Assembly (NCBI RefSeq): GCF_001665835.1
Contig: NZ_LZSX01000027.1
Location: forward strand, 1-64,000
Source: Mycobacterium colombiense
GTDB lineage: Bacteria; Actinomycetota; Actinomycetes; Mycobacteriales; Mycobacteriaceae
DNA length: 64,000 nt
Direction of reading: 5' to 3'
Positions 24,105 through 33,735 of this stretch are shown in pieces (the stretch's first letter is position 1; each line of letters opens with the position of its first letter). The notes beneath the pieces were generated by a model. That model saw only the letters and a program-made list of their open reading frames with translations, made no database searches and was not told the origin of the DNA. Position numbers and translations under genes: made by a program.

Positions 24105-24542
24105 ATGCTCGGCATTGCGCGAAGAGCATGGCTGCCCCTGCTTCTCGTCGTCGTGATAACCGTCGGCGCCTACGCGGTGATCCGCATCCGTGACACGTTC
24201 GGCGCGCACGGCGGTGTCACGAGCGGCGAAGGCGGTGGCGACAATACGAAACCGTTCCACCCCAAGCACATCACGTATGAAATAACCGGTACCCCAAGCG
24301 GCACGGTGAACGCCAATTACCTCGACGAAAATGGCCAGCCCCACCTCGTCGAAGCTGCCCCGCTGCCGTGGTCGTTCACGATCGTGACCACACTGCCGTC
24401 GATGTCGGCCAATATCGTCGCTCAGGCCAGCACAGAGGTACACGCGCTCCGGTGTCGCGTCATCGTCGACGACCAGGTTCGCGACGACCGCAAAACCAAT
24501 GACTACCAACCGTTCATCTACTGCTTGGTGAAATCCGTATGA
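24105..24542 (+). CDS. mmpS: MmpS-family membrane protein
   Basis: A 145-residue MmpS protein: short cytosolic start, one membrane helix [19 protein letters not shown], then an exported beta-sandwich domain with [22 protein letters not shown] and C-terminal CRVIVDDQV. MmpS proteins are the accessory partners of MmpL lipid or siderophore exporters. GGGAGGGAGG precedes the ATG. The stop overlaps the mmpL start in an ATGA arrangement, showing translational coupling. It resembles the MmpS4/5 group; the cargo cannot be deduced. Confidence 0.9.
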   Translation: MLGIARRAWLPLLLVVVITVGAYAVIRIRDTFGAHGGVTSGEGGGDNTKPFHPKHITYEITGTPSGTVNANYLDENGQPHLVEAAPLPWSFTIVTTLPSMSANIVAQASTEVHALRCRVIVDDQVRDDRKTNDYQPFIYCLVKSV

Positions 24543-27415
24543 GCAACCCGCATCTACAGCCCAGGCGGCCGGCCATTCCGCGCCTGATCCGAGCCCTCTC
24601 GCTGCCGATCACGTTGGCCTGGGTGTTCATCGCGGTCGCTTTGGGCGTGCTCTCCCCATCTCTTGACGCCGTCGCGGACCAGCATTCGGTGCCGATGACC
24701 CCGCGGGACGCCCCGGCGTTCAAATCGATGATGCACATCGGCGACAAGTTCAACGAATTCCATACGGACTCGACGGCGATGGTGGTCCTGGAAGGACAGG
24801 ACAAACTCGGCGACAGCGCGCATGACTTCTACAACCGCATCGTCAGCAAGTTGAAGGACGATCACGCGCATGTGCAGAATGTTCAGGACTTTTGGGGCGA
24901 CCCATTAACCGCTGCCGGGTCGCAGAGCCCGGATGGCAAGGCGGCCTATGTGCAGGTCTTCCTCAACGGTGCGCAAGGTACGACTCCTAGCCACGAGTCC
25001 GTCGCCGCCGTACGCAAGATCGTCACCGACACGCCTGCGCCACCGGGCGTCAAGGCCTACGTGGCCGGCACCACCGTGCTCAATGCCGATACCAGTCTCG
25101 TCGGTCATAAGAGCATGGCGATGATGGCCTTGGTTTCCATCGGCGTCATCTTCGTCATGCTGCTGATGGTCTATCGGTCGATAGTCACGACAATCCTGTG
25201 CCTTATGGTCATCGGCATCGAACTCTTTGCGGCGCAAGGCGTTGCGGCCACGGCGGGCAATCTCAACATCATCGGCCTGACGCCGTACGCGGTCAGCATG
25301 ATCACCATGCTCAGCATCGCTGCGGGTACCGACTACGTCATCTTCCTGCTGGGTCGCTATCACGAAGCGCGGTCGATCGGCCAAGATCGCGAGGAGGCGT
25401 TCTATACGGCCTATCACGGCGTGTCGCACGTCATCCTGGGCTCGGGCCTGACTATCGCGGGTGCCTGCCTGTGTCTGACCGCGGCCCGGCTCCCGTACTT
25501 CCAAACAATGGGATTGCCGTGTGCTATAGCGCTGTTGGTGATCGTCTTCGCCGCACTGACGCTCGCGCCGGCGGTACTGGCGGTCGGCTCGCGCTTCGGT
25601 TTGTTCGATCCCAAACGCGCAGTCGATGTGCGTGGCTGGCGCAAAGTGGGTACCGCCGTGGTGCGGTGGCCCAAGCCGATCATCGTCGTCACCGCCGCTA
25701 TCGCGGTCATCGGATTCATCAGCCTGCTGACGTATGTGCCCAACTACGACGACCAGAAGTTCACCCCCAGTGATATGCCCGCCAATGCCGCGATGACCGC
25801 AGCAGAACGGCACTTCTCGCAAGCGCGGATGAACCCCGAATTGCTGATGGTCGAGGCCGATCATGATCTGCGCGACCCGGCGGACATGCTCGTGATCGAC
25901 CGAATCGCCAAGAGCGTCTTCCATCTTCGCGGCATCGAGCGCGTGCAGACGATCACCAGGCCGCTCGGTGCGCCGATCGAGCACAGCTCGATTCCGTTCC
26001 AAATCGCGATGCAGAACTCCGGCACGCTGCAGACGGCCAAGTTCATGAACGACACGATGGCCAACATGCTCGAGCAGGCAGACGAATTGGACAAGACGAT
26101 CGCCGTCATGGAGCACATGTACGGCGTGATGAAAGAGCTCACGGCGACCACGCACAGCATGGTCGGCAGGACACACGAGATGGTCGACACCACCAACCAA
26201 CTGCGAGACCATATCGCCGACTTCGATGATTTCTTCCGACCCATCAGAAGCTACTTCTATTGGGAAAAGCACTGCTTCGATATCCCGGTCTGCTGGTCGA
26301 TGCGTTCCCTCTTCGATGCGCTCGACGGCATCGACGAGCTCTCTGACCAGATATCTGGGCTCACAGTGGATCTCGACCATATGGATCGGCTGATGCCGCA
26401 AATGCTGGCGGATCTTCCGAAGACCATCGACTCGATGAAGACGATGCGTAACTTCATGCTCTCGACCCACAGCACCATGGCCGGCATTCAAGCCCACCAG
26501 CAGGAGGGAGCCGAGGGCTCGACGCTGATGGGGCAGTACTTCGACGAAGCCAAGAACGACGACTCGTTCTACCTGCCGCCGGAAGTCTTCAAGAACCCCG
26601 ACTTCAAACGTGGCCTGAAGATGTTCGTTTCGCCCGACGGCACCGCCGTGCGGTTCATCATCACCCACCAGGGCGACCCCGCCTCGGTCGAGGGAATCAA
26701 GCACGTCGCCGGCGTCAAGGACGCGGTCGCCGACGCCATCAAGGGAACGCCGCTGGAGAGCTCGAAGGTGTACCTGGCCGGGACCGCGTCGATGTACAGC
26801 GACATGCAGGAAGGCGTCATCATCGACCTGCTGGTCGCCGGCATCTCCTCGCTGATCCTCATTTTCGCGATCATGCTGATCATCACCCGCAGCGTGGTCG
26901 CCGCGTTGGTCATCGTCGGCACGGTGGCCGCATCCCTGGGCACGGCCTGCGGCCTGTCCGTACTGATGTGGCAAGACCTCATTGGGCTCGGCGTGCAATG
27001 GATCGTGCTGCCGCTGTCGGTCGTCATCCTGTTGGCGGTGGGATCGGACTACAACCTGCTGGTGGTCTCCCGGCTCAAGGAGGAAATCCACGCCGGGCTC
27101 AACACCGGAATCATCCGAGGCATGGGCGCCTCTGGTCGGGTCGTCACCGCCGCCGGGCTGGTATTCGCCTTCACCATGATGTCGATGATCGTCAGCCAGC
27201 TGCGCGTGATCGGCGAGCTCGGCACCACGATCGGCTTGGGCCTGCTGGTCGACACCTTGATCGTGCGCTCCTTCATGACCCCCTCGATCGCGGCTGCGCT
27301 CGGGCACTGGTTCTGGTGGCCGATCAACACCATCCGCATGACCAGGCAGAAAAATCGAGAAGATCGGGACGCCGATCCGCGCACCGCGCCGATCCCACAA
27401 CTGACGGCAAGGTGA
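24539..27415 (+). CDS. mmpL: MmpL-family RND transporter
   Basis: A 958-residue RND transporter of the MmpL type. The N-terminal half has a periplasmic porter domain (about 45-185), then helices with the proton-relay pair D265-Y266 in [11 protein letters not shown]. The large second periplasmic domain (about 410-760) is rich in helical, heptad-like segments such as [21 protein letters not shown], as in MmpL4/5. The second relay pair is in [15 protein letters not shown]. It probably exports a lipid or siderophore together with MmpS. A tetR gene follows closely, so the system is probably repressed until induced. Confidence 0.92.
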   Translation: MSNPHLQPRRPAIPRLIRALSLPITLAWVFIAVALGVLSPSLDAVADQHSVPMTPRDAPAFKSMMHIGDKFNEFHTDSTAMVVLEGQDKLGDSAHDFYNRIVSKLKDDHAHVQNVQDFWGDPLTAAGSQSPDGKAAYVQVFLNGAQGTTPSHESVAAVRKIVTDTPAPPGVKAYVAGTTVLNADTSLVGHKSMAMMALVSIGVIFVMLLMVYRSIVTTILCLMVIGIELFAAQGVAATAGNLNIIGLTPYAVSMITMLSIAAGTDYVIFLLGRYHEARSIGQDREEAFYTAYHGVSHVILGSGLTIAGACLCLTAARLPYFQTMGLPCAIALLVIVFAALTLAPAVLAVGSRFGLFDPKRAVDVRGWRKVGTAVVRWPKPIIVVTAAIAVIGFISLLTYVPNYDDQKFTPSDMPANAAMTAAERHFSQARMNPELLMVEADHDLRDPADMLVIDRIAKSVFHLRGIERVQTITRPLGAPIEHSSIPFQIAMQNSGTLQTAKFMNDTMANMLEQADELDKTIAVMEHMYGVMKELTATTHSMVGRTHEMVDTTNQLRDHIADFDDFFRPIRSYFYWEKHCFDIPVCWSMRSLFDALDGIDELSDQISGLTVDLDHMDRLMPQMLADLPKTIDSMKTMRNFMLSTHSTMAGIQAHQQEGAEGSTLMGQYFDEAKNDDSFYLPPEVFKNPDFKRGLKMFVSPDGTAVRFIITHQGDPASVEGIKHVAGVKDAVADAIKGTPLESSKVYLAGTASMYSDMQEGVIIDLLVAGISSLILIFAIMLIITRSVVAALVIVGTVAASLGTACGLSVLMWQDLIGLGVQWIVLPLSVVILLAVGSDYNLLVVSRLKEEIHAGLNTGIIRGMGASGRVVTAAGLVFAFTMMSMIVSQLRVIGELGTTIGLGLLVDTLIVRSFMTPSIAAALGHWFWWPINTIRMTRQKNREDRDADPRTAPIPQLTAR

Positions 27416-27439
27416 AACGCATCGGCCGGTCTGCCAAGC

Positions 27440-27466
27440 TGTCGACAATGACAATGTCAGCTGACA
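27440..27466. promoter_or_regulatory. Cluster of TGTC/GACA palindromes before tetR
   Basis: TGTCGACA (27440-27447), the odd palindrome TGACA-A-TGTCA (27449-27459) and TGTCAGCTGACA (27455-27466) overlap in 27 bp. Half-site repetition of this kind is typical of TetR operators. Its position between the mmpL stop and the ATG at 27478 argues for self-regulation and supports that start. Confidence 0.5.
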
Positions 27467-27477
27467 GGCCGGGACCA

Positions 27478-28113
27478 ATGGCAGAACCCGAATCGAAACT
27501 TCGCCAGCGCACCGAGGGGCGGCTGGATCGATCCCGCGATCCCGCGATCCTTGATGCCGCGTTGGCGGCTCTGGCCGAGCACGGGTATGACGCGGCGAAC
27601 ATGAATGACATCGCGGCACAGGCCGGCGTCGGCAAGGCCGCAATCTATCGGCGTTGGTCATCAAAAGCCGCCCTGATGACCGACGCTCTCGTTTACTGGC
27701 GGCCGGATCTACTCAAGGACGACGCCCCTGACACCGGTAGTCTGGCCGGCGACCTCGACGCCGTCGTCAAGCGCGCCAAGCGCAATGACAACTCCCTGAT
27801 CACCAATGACCTCGTGCTGCGAGTGGCCTTGGGGGCTGCGCATGATCCCGAACTCGCCACCGCGCTCAATGACCTGATCCTGTTCAAGGGCAGACGTGTG
27901 CTGTCGGCCGTTTTGGCGCGAGCCGCAGGCCGCGGCGAAATCTCCGCCACCCGCGACTGGTCGCTGGTCGCCGACGTCCTGACCGCAATGGGCCTCTTGC
28001 GCGTCATCAGCGGACAGAGCGTCGATGCGAAATTCATCCGGCAGGTGATCGATACGCTGATTCTGCCCGCCGTGCAGACACCGGACGCTGGGCGCGACGT
28101 CAGAAAGCGGTGA
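27478..28113 (+). CDS. TetR/AcrR-family regulator of the mmpSL locus
   Basis: A 211-residue TetR regulator. The N-terminal HTH is AILDAALAALAEHGYDAANMNDIAAQAGVGKAAIYRRWSSKAALM. The C-terminal all-alpha domain is the TetR_C type with GDLDAVVKRAK and FKGRRVLSAVLARAAGRGEI. In-frame alternatives are GTG 27412 (overlapping the mmpL stop) and ATG 27448/27454; 27478 was chosen because palindromic operator-like DNA lies just upstream. The position suggests control of mmpS-mmpL and of itself. Confidence 0.85.
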   Translation: MAEPESKLRQRTEGRLDRSRDPAILDAALAALAEHGYDAANMNDIAAQAGVGKAAIYRRWSSKAALMTDALVYWRPDLLKDDAPDTGSLAGDLDAVVKRAKRNDNSLITNDLVLRVALGAAHDPELATALNDLILFKGRRVLSAVLARAAGRGEISATRDWSLVADVLTAMGLLRVISGQSVDAKFIRQVIDTLILPAVQTPDAGRDVRKR

Positions 28114-28141
28114 ATTCGGTTCGACGCCGGGCTTGAGCGGA

Positions 28142-28993
28142 TCAGGTTGCGGCGGCGAGTAAGTCGCGGACCGCGCTGTCGACGGTGCTCAGCAGGTCGG
28201 GGTCAACGCCGGTACGACCGCGGACCAGTATCGAGGCGCTGTTGGCGGACGGCAGCCCCTCGGCCGGGCTGAGCCCGTCGGGGAACTTGCCGATCATCGG
28301 CAGCAGAGCCACACCGAGCCCCGATCGCACCGCCGCGTAGAGGCCGGACAAATCGCTGGACTCGGCGGCGATCTCGTACTCGATGTGGTGGCTTTCCAGA
28401 ATTGCGAAGGCCGGCTCGCGCAATGTGCACGGCTCGGCGAAAATCACCAGCGGCAGCGGCTCTCGCGGCGAGATCGTCAGCGCGCGCGCTGAAACCCACT
28501 GCAACCGAACCAATCCCGATGCGTTAGCGCGATCCAGACCCGCCCCGTCCAGCATGATGGCCAGATCGACCAAACCGCGATCGATCGAGTCGGCCAGCGA
28601 CACGTTGCGGTCGAGCCGGAAGCGCACCCGCAGGTCGGGGAGGCGCTCACGCAACACCCGGGACAGGCCGGCCAGCATCACGTCGGCGCCGTGCTCGGTG
28701 GCGCCGATTGTCAGGACCTTGTGTTCCGTGGCGCCCAGGTCGTCGAGTGCGTTGTCGTGCGCGGCCAATATCGTGCGGGCATGTCGCAGTGCCTTCTGGC
28801 CGACCTCGGTGAAGACGACCCCGCGTCCCGAGCGCTGCACTATCGGTTCGCCGACCACAGCTTCGATTCGGCGCAGATGCTGGCTGACCGCGGATTGGCT
28901 CAGGTGCAGGGCTGCGGCCGCGCGGTGGAAGCCGCCGCAGTCGGCGACGGCGACAAGGCTGCGCAGCGGCGCGATATCGAGCACCTGGGCCAT
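28142..28993 (-). CDS. LysR-family transcription regulator
   Basis: A 283-residue LysR regulator with the N-terminal wHTH LRSLVAVADCGGFHRAAAALHLSQSAVSQHLRRIEAVVG and the substrate-binding domain (LTIGATEHGADVMLAGL, SGLGVALLPMIG). It is divergent from an EamA-type transporter gene with a short shared gap, the usual arrangement in which LysR controls its neighbour. Likely effector: the transported or exported metabolite, unknown. Confidence 0.88.
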   Translation of the reverse strand: MAQVLDIAPLRSLVAVADCGGFHRAAAALHLSQSAVSQHLRRIEAVVGEPIVQRSGRGVVFTEVGQKALRHARTILAAHDNALDDLGATEHKVLTIGATEHGADVMLAGLSRVLRERLPDLRVRFRLDRNVSLADSIDRGLVDLAIMLDGAGLDRANASGLVRLQWVSARALTISPREPLPLVIFAEPCTLREPAFAILESHHIEYEIAAESSDLSGLYAAVRSGLGVALLPMIGKFPDGLSPAEGLPSANSASILVRGRTGVDPDLLSTVDSAVRDLLAAAT

Positions 28994-29139
28994 AGCCGCA
29001 CTGTAATCCGATCAGTGTGACTAATCAATCATCGCCTGTGGTCCCCCGAATTAACGTCCCAGGCAGCACGACCGATAAGGTCCTGTAATCAATCGTGATC
29101 GCCAATAATCGTTGGACTGCGTCGGTCGACCACGCGAAC

Positions 29140-30087
29140 ATGGGTGGCATGTCTTTGCCGCGCATGCCTGCGACCACCGCCACGGCGGTGACGTTCTTTT
29201 ACGCGCTCGGATATCCCATTGGCACGTTGGCGGTAACGGCGATGACGCCGATGGCCGCCCTCGTGCTGCGGTTCAGTTTGGCCGCAACGATTCTGGCGAT
29301 CTGGTCGTTGCTGGCCAGGGCCCGCTGGCCGCGGGGAGCGCAATTCGGCCACGTCCTGGTGACCGGCCTGCTGATCCAGGGCGTGCAGTTCTGCTGCCTG
29401 TACGAGGCCGTTCAGCTCGGAGCGCCGGCGGTGCTGTGCGCGGTGGTGATCGCAATGAACCCGGTGGCTACCGCGATCCTGGCGGCGATGTTCCTTCGGG
29501 AACCGCTCGGTACGTTGCGCGTGATTGCGCTGGTGTTCGGCGTCGTCGCGGTGCTGGCCGCCTGCTCGCACAGGCTGATGAGCACCCGTGGCGCCGACCC
29601 TGTCATCGCGTTGCTTGTCGTTGGGCTGCTTGGCCTTTCGGCGGGCGGTGTCTATCAACAGCGATTCTGCACCGGTGTTGACTTCCGGGTGATGAGTGCG
29701 ATGCAGAATGCCGTTGGGTTGATACCCGCATCGGCACTCGCGATGGTCACGCCGTTCACGGTGCACGATGGCATCAAGGCGGTGATCGCGGTCAGCGGCA
29801 TGGTGTTGTTGAACGCCACGCTGGCGGTGAGCCTCTACGTGCGTGCCATCAACACCCACGGCGCGACGGCGGTCGCGATGCTGTTCGCCGTCATCCCCGC
29901 CGTGGCTGGAGTGCTGTCGTGGATCATCCTGGGCCAACGTCCCGACGAGGGCATTGCGGTCGGGCTGGTGCTGGGCGGAGTCGCGTGCTGGATCAACACC
30001 CGGGCATCCGGCCGGCGCCGAGCGGCGAGGGCCGGCACGCCCGCCGCCACCCTGCCGCAGGTCGAGCTGCAGGACGCACCGCGATGA
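29140..30087 (+). CDS. EamA/DMT-family transporter
   Basis: A 315-residue drug/metabolite transporter with ten predicted helices in two EamA repeats (first repeat from TAVTFFYALGYPIGTLAV, second from LLVVGLLGLSAGGVYQQRF). Signature segments are ALVLRFSLAA, LLIQGVQFCCLYEAV and AMLFAVIPAVAGVLSWIILGQ. These carriers export amino acids or small metabolites. In-frame starts at GTG 29095, ATG 29140 and ATG 29149 are possible; no ribosome-binding site decides. Divergent from lysR. Confidence 0.82.
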   Translation: MGGMSLPRMPATTATAVTFFYALGYPIGTLAVTAMTPMAALVLRFSLAATILAIWSLLARARWPRGAQFGHVLVTGLLIQGVQFCCLYEAVQLGAPAVLCAVVIAMNPVATAILAAMFLREPLGTLRVIALVFGVVAVLAACSHRLMSTRGADPVIALLVVGLLGLSAGGVYQQRFCTGVDFRVMSAMQNAVGLIPASALAMVTPFTVHDGIKAVIAVSGMVLLNATLAVSLYVRAINTHGATAVAMLFAVIPAVAGVLSWIILGQRPDEGIAVGLVLGGVACWINTRASGRRRAARAGTPAATLPQVELQDAPR

Positions 30088-30200
30088 GTTCCCGCCCGCA
30101 TCCGGCCGGGAGGCCCTGCCAATAGGCTTGTCCACCATCCGCTCGTCCACCGCAGCCGATCTGTGACAATGCTCCCTGCGGAACATTCGACGGAGGCGTG

Positions 30201-30926
30201 GTGAACTCGGACAACGGGCGGCGGATCAGATCACGGCGGGTAGCGATGACGGTGGCGGTCCTTGCGACGGCGGCCGCATTCACCGGCCCTGCGGTGGCCG
30301 GCGCGGACGTGCAACTGTGCAATCCGGCGAGTGTCGATGCGAATCAAATGTGCCGCTTCGAAGCCTCGGGGCCATTTTCGGACATCAGCATGACGTTTCC
30401 GGCCAACTACCCCGATGAGCAGGCGATCATTGGCTATCTGACCAGGGTGAACGATGATTTCGGCAACGCCCGCGGACCGCTGAATTCGTTGAAATCGCCC
30501 ACCGCGCTGAAGGTTACCGGTACGCGATACAGCTCCGGTCCCCAACCGACGGGTACCCAGTCCGTGGTCACCGAGATCTATCAGAACCTCGGCGCCGCCC
30601 ATCCTCTGGTCTGGTACAAGTCCTTCAACTACAACGTGGCCACTCAGCAGCCGATCACCTTCGATTCCCTTTTCCAGCCGGGAACCCAACCGCTGCAGTC
30701 CATCTTGCCGATCGTGCAGAAGACCCTCGCCGACCGCTATCGGGCGGCCGTGTCGATTCCGCCGGCCACCGGACTCCAGCCGGCGAACTACCAGAGTTTC
30801 GCGATCACCAATGATGCGATCGTGTTCTTCTTCGACCAAAACGCGCTGCAGCCGGCGATGGAGGCCACCCAAGTATCGGTGCCGCGCAACATGATCGCTT
30901 CGATGATCAGTCCCGACATCGCGTAA
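30201..30926 (+). CDS. MPT64-family secreted protein
   Basis: A 241-residue secreted protein. The basic start and hydrophobic VAVLATAAAFTGPAVAGA form a signal peptide ending near AGADV. The mature part matches the MPT64 (RsiV/DUF3298-related) fold: TGTQSVVTEIYQNLGAAHP, WYKSFNYNVATQQPITFDSL, and NYQSFAITNDAIVFFF. Tuberculous MPT64 is a secreted antigen, with esterase activity reported for it. A CGGAGGCG ribosome-binding site lies before tandem GTG codons (30198 and 30201). A Cys pair in LCNPASVDANQMC could form a disulfide. Confidence 0.82.
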   Translation: MNSDNGRRIRSRRVAMTVAVLATAAAFTGPAVAGADVQLCNPASVDANQMCRFEASGPFSDISMTFPANYPDEQAIIGYLTRVNDDFGNARGPLNSLKSPTALKVTGTRYSSGPQPTGTQSVVTEIYQNLGAAHPLVWYKSFNYNVATQQPITFDSLFQPGTQPLQSILPIVQKTLADRYRAAVSIPPATGLQPANYQSFAITNDAIVFFFDQNALQPAMEATQVSVPRNMIASMISPDIA

Positions 30927-30961
30927 CCGGCCGCTATAGTGGTGCAACTGCGGGAGGCATC

Positions 30962-31399
30962 ATGACAAGCGGCGACCAGCGGGCCGACGAAAAAGCCATT
31001 CGTGCGCTCATCGATCAGCAAGTAAAAGGTTGGGCCGCAGGCGATCCAGCCGCCTACGCCGGCGTCTTCACGGCCGACGCCGACTACATCACCTTTCTGG
31101 GCAGGCGTTACACGGGGCGTGACGCGATCACGGCATCGTATGTTCCGCTGTTCCGACGGCTCCTCAAGGGAACACGGCTGCTGATAGACATCACCGAGGT
31201 CCGATTTCTCACCCCCGATGTCGCGCTCGTCCACGCGAACGCGTCGGTGGGCAAAGGGGGGCGACGGCGCAATCGGCGCAGAGCCCGCGTGAACACCAGT
31301 GTCGCCGTCCGGTCGGACGGCCGCTGGCAGCTCGCCGCGTCGCAGAACACCACACATCGGCGGGTCGCTGAAGCACTAATGGCAAAATTGTTTTCCTGA
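30962..31399 (+). CDS. SgcJ/EcaC-type SnoaL-like protein
   Basis: A 145-residue NTF2/SnoaL-like protein of the SgcJ/EcaC group: ADEKAIRALIDQQVKGWAAGD, FTADADYITFLGRRYTGRD and the C-terminal GRWQLAASQNT. Such proteins bind small hydrophobic ligands in a cone-shaped pocket, and most have no known reaction. A good TATAGT -10 (30935-30940) and GGGAGG ribosome-binding site precede the ATG, so it has its own promoter. An Arg-rich loop GGRRRNRRRARV is unusual. Confidence 0.75.
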   Translation: MTSGDQRADEKAIRALIDQQVKGWAAGDPAAYAGVFTADADYITFLGRRYTGRDAITASYVPLFRRLLKGTRLLIDITEVRFLTPDVALVHANASVGKGGRRRNRRRARVNTSVAVRSDGRWQLAASQNTTHRRVAEALMAKLFS

Positions 31400-31429
31400 C
31401 CATTGCCGCCCGACTAGCGTTGTGTGGTC

Positions 31430-32005
31430 ATGAGGGCGCGAATGGCGACACCGCAGGATGCCGATGCGGTAGCGGAAATCTATCTGCCCTATGTGCGCGA
31501 CACGGCGATTTCCTTCGAGGCGACGCCCCCAGATGCCGAAGAGATGCGGTCGAGGATCACCACAACGCTCGCGCGTCTGCCCTGGCTGGTCGTCACCGAT
31601 GACGAGCGCGTCAAGGGGTTTGCCTATGCGAGCCCGCACCGGGCGCGCGAGGCTTACCGCTGGTCTGCTGATGTGTCGCTGTACCTGGACGGATCGATTC
31701 ACCGCCAAGGCCACGGCCGCCGGCTCTACACCGCGCTGCTCAATGTGCTTGTCGCGCAGGGCTACATCAACGCCTACGCGGGTATCTCGCTGCCCAACCC
31801 CGCCAGCGTAGGGCTGCACGAAGCGTTGGGCTTCACACCGGTAGGCGTCTTTTACGGCGTGGGCTTCAAGCACGAAACATGGTGGGATGTCGGCTGGTGG
31901 CATCGCCGGCTGGTCGACCCGCCCCCGGCCCCGGCCGAGCCGCAGCCCTGGTGCCGGCTGTCCGATCAGGCCCTCGACGCCGCGCTCGTGGCATACACCC
32001 GATAG
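31430..32005 (+). CDS. GNAT-family N-acetyltransferase (PAT-like)
   Basis: A 191-residue GNAT enzyme resembling phosphinothricin/methionine sulfoximine acetyltransferases: MATPQDADAVAEIYLPYV, DTAISFEATPP, SVYLD-type strand DVSLYLDGSIHRQGHGRRLYTALL with the acetyl-CoA loop, and GYINAYAGISLPNPASVGLHEALGF. It would N-acetylate a small amine or amino-acid analogue. Start ATG 31430; GTG 31424 is an alternative. Confidence 0.82.
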   Translation: MRARMATPQDADAVAEIYLPYVRDTAISFEATPPDAEEMRSRITTTLARLPWLVVTDDERVKGFAYASPHRAREAYRWSADVSLYLDGSIHRQGHGRRLYTALLNVLVAQGYINAYAGISLPNPASVGLHEALGFTPVGVFYGVGFKHETWWDVGWWHRRLVDPPPAPAEPQPWCRLSDQALDAALVAYTR

Positions 32006-32060
32006 CGGACCAAAGGAAGGGCCTGTCACCCCTAACCGCACCCCCTGCGGCACAACGGTT

Positions 32061-32816
32061 TTACGGCAGCTCAACCTTGCTTGCCAGCCAACGGCCGTCC
32101 ACTTTTTCCATGGTCATCTTGACCCGGCTGCGGTCCAGCTGCGGCGCGGGCGCGGCCCCATTGCTCACCGACTGATCGACGAACAGCACGACGTCCACCT
32201 TGTCTTCGGTGGCGGACTGGACCGCGGCGTCGATCACACTTCCATGCGCCGCCGCCCGGTTGTCGATGAGCGTCTGACGCAGCTGGGCACTGGATTTGGT
32301 GTACATGTCCTTGAACTCACCGGTGGAGCCGTCCAGGACATCGGTGAAGTTCTTGTCAATCGCATTGGTGTCCACACTGGTCAACGTGATGATGTACTTC
32401 TTTGCGGCATCGAGCGCCTGCGCGGCCGCAACATCCTTCTGGTGATGCTGAAACACCAGCCAGCCCTCATAGCCCGCCCCGGCGAGCACCGTGGCCAACA
32501 CTCCGGCCGCCGCCCAGCGAGCGACGTTGCTGCGCCGTCCCTTTTGGCCATCGGGGTGCGCATCGCCGGTGACATTCGCGCCCTCGTCAAGCGCCTCGTC
32601 AGGAACGGCTGTGTCCGCGCCATCACCGTCGGCGTCGGGGGTAGCGTCGGCAGGCGGCGTATCTTCGCCTGTCCCACCGGCTTCCGCCGTTGTGGGCGCT
32701 GGTGGGCGTGGCGCTTCGTCTCCGACCCCCTCCGCGGCGGCGCGGAAGCGATTCACCAACCATGTTCCTGGGTTGCCGACTGTTCGTAGCGATGGGCGAG
32801 AGTTCATCAGTTGCAT
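32061..32816 (-). CDS. Mce-associated membrane protein
   Basis: A 251-residue Mas protein: a long acidic, Pro/Ala-rich cytosolic N-terminus (about 1-95), one membrane helix WAAAGVLATVLAGAGYEGWL, then the conserved extracytosolic domain KYIITLTSVDTNAIDKNFTDVLDGSTGEFKDM ending MTMEKVDGRWLASKVELP. Mas proteins stabilise Mce transporters. It overlaps the secreted protein gene at 32807 by 10 bp and is transcribed away from the mce operon. The second Mas at 42770 shares the same C-terminus. Confidence 0.85.
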   Translation of the reverse strand: MQLMNSRPSLRTVGNPGTWLVNRFRAAAEGVGDEAPRPPAPTTAEAGGTGEDTPPADATPDADGDGADTAVPDEALDEGANVTGDAHPDGQKGRRSNVARWAAAGVLATVLAGAGYEGWLVFQHHQKDVAAAQALDAAKKYIITLTSVDTNAIDKNFTDVLDGSTGEFKDMYTKSSAQLRQTLIDNRAAAHGSVIDAAVQSATEDKVDVVLFVDQSVSNGAAPAPQLDRSRVKMTMEKVDGRWLASKVELP

Positions 32817-33415
32817 GCGCCGGAATCACGAAGCGCGTTCGCCCAGCCGGTGGCCGAGACGATGTTCGCATGGGTGACTCCTGACGGATCCTTTCTCTTG
32901 ATGCTGTCGCTGATTCGCGATAGCTGAAATGCCAAGTGGGTCATTGATTCACCGCCATACACCGGCGAATACGGCCCGAAGTTATCGGGCTGATTGGTGA
33001 TGATCAGCGGCTTGACTCGCGGTGCCAGAAAGGCCGTCGACTGGTCGATATTGGCGACCACGGCGTGAGCGTCCCCCTGCACGCCACCGACCGAGTAGTC
33101 GTCATGCTGGTCACCGAGGTACCGGTTGAAGTCGTTGATCTGGCCCATCAGCGGATCGAATTGCGATTTGAACCATTGGCAGGAGTCCGACATGCCCCCG
33201 ATCATCTCCGGTGTCACGCGTGCCGTGAATGTGTTGTACGGCCAGATATCGAAGTTCGGCGACCACTCGCTGGGTGCCGGCGTGAACACCGGTAACGGTG
33301 GCGGCGGCTGACCCGGATCGGCGGCGGCCTGGCCGGGGAGCACGAGGGCGGCCGCGAGTGCCGCTCCGGCGCACGCCAGGCCGCTACCTGCCCGTCGCAA
33401 CCTCGTCAGATCCAT
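32807..33415 (-). CDS. Secreted mycobacterial protein of unknown function
   Basis: A 202-residue exported protein. From the ATG at 33415 (GAGGAAGAG ribosome-binding site) it begins MDLTRLRRAGSG with a hydrophobic helix and an AAADP cleavage site, then a Pro-rich PPPPLPVF stretch. The mature domain contains DSCQWFKSQFDPLMGQIND and a C-terminal Cys, so a disulfide is possible. It is transcribed with the Mas gene. Not recognised as a named family; proximity to mce suggests a cell-envelope role. Confidence 0.72.
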   Translation of the reverse strand: MDLTRLRRAGSGLACAGAALAAALVLPGQAAADPGQPPPPLPVFTPAPSEWSPNFDIWPYNTFTARVTPEMIGGMSDSCQWFKSQFDPLMGQINDFNRYLGDQHDDYSVGGVQGDAHAVVANIDQSTAFLAPRVKPLIITNQPDNFGPYSPVYGGESMTHLAFQLSRISDSIKRKDPSGVTHANIVSATGWANALRDSGACN

Positions 33416-33563
33416 CCGCTCTTCCTCAAGAAGTACGATATCGCGCGGCCAGCGAATACCGAACCACCAATTTCGTTGCGAAACCGCCATTAACATCAGC
33501 GTCTAGGTAGGCGATCTTCCCGCGAAGTCGACAATGCGTCAAGTGGCTGCTAGCAGGCAAACA

Positions 33564-33600
33564 GCGTAATGACCACTAGTCATTACGCATGCGTAAGCGC
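33564..33600. promoter_or_regulatory. Long inverted-repeat operator in the mce divergent gap
   Basis: GCGTAATGA-N7-TCATTACGC (33564-33588) has perfect 9-bp arms. Its right arm overlaps a second perfect 14-bp palindrome TTACGCATGCGTAA (33583-33596). It lies about 150 bp from both the yrbEA start at 33736 and the secreted-gene start at 33415, so one bound repressor could control both directions. Two GTTAAC hexamers (near 33635 and 33663) lie nearer the yrbEA start. No gene lies in 33416-33735. Confidence 0.6.
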
Positions 33601-33735
33601 CCGTGCGTCGGCAGGACCGGCTCAGTTCTGTTAACCGAGACCTTCCCCAGAAGCTGAGCAACAGTTAACATAGCCGCCCGTGGGGGCACAACGAACGTTC
33701 ACCGACAAACATCGCTACCTGCGGCGCGTCCGGCG

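Noticed and set aside
24905..27664. A 919-codon open frame antisense to mmpL
   Set aside because: High-GC coding sequence often leaves the opposite frame open; composition is His/Arg/Asp-rich with no domain, and mmpL is unambiguous.
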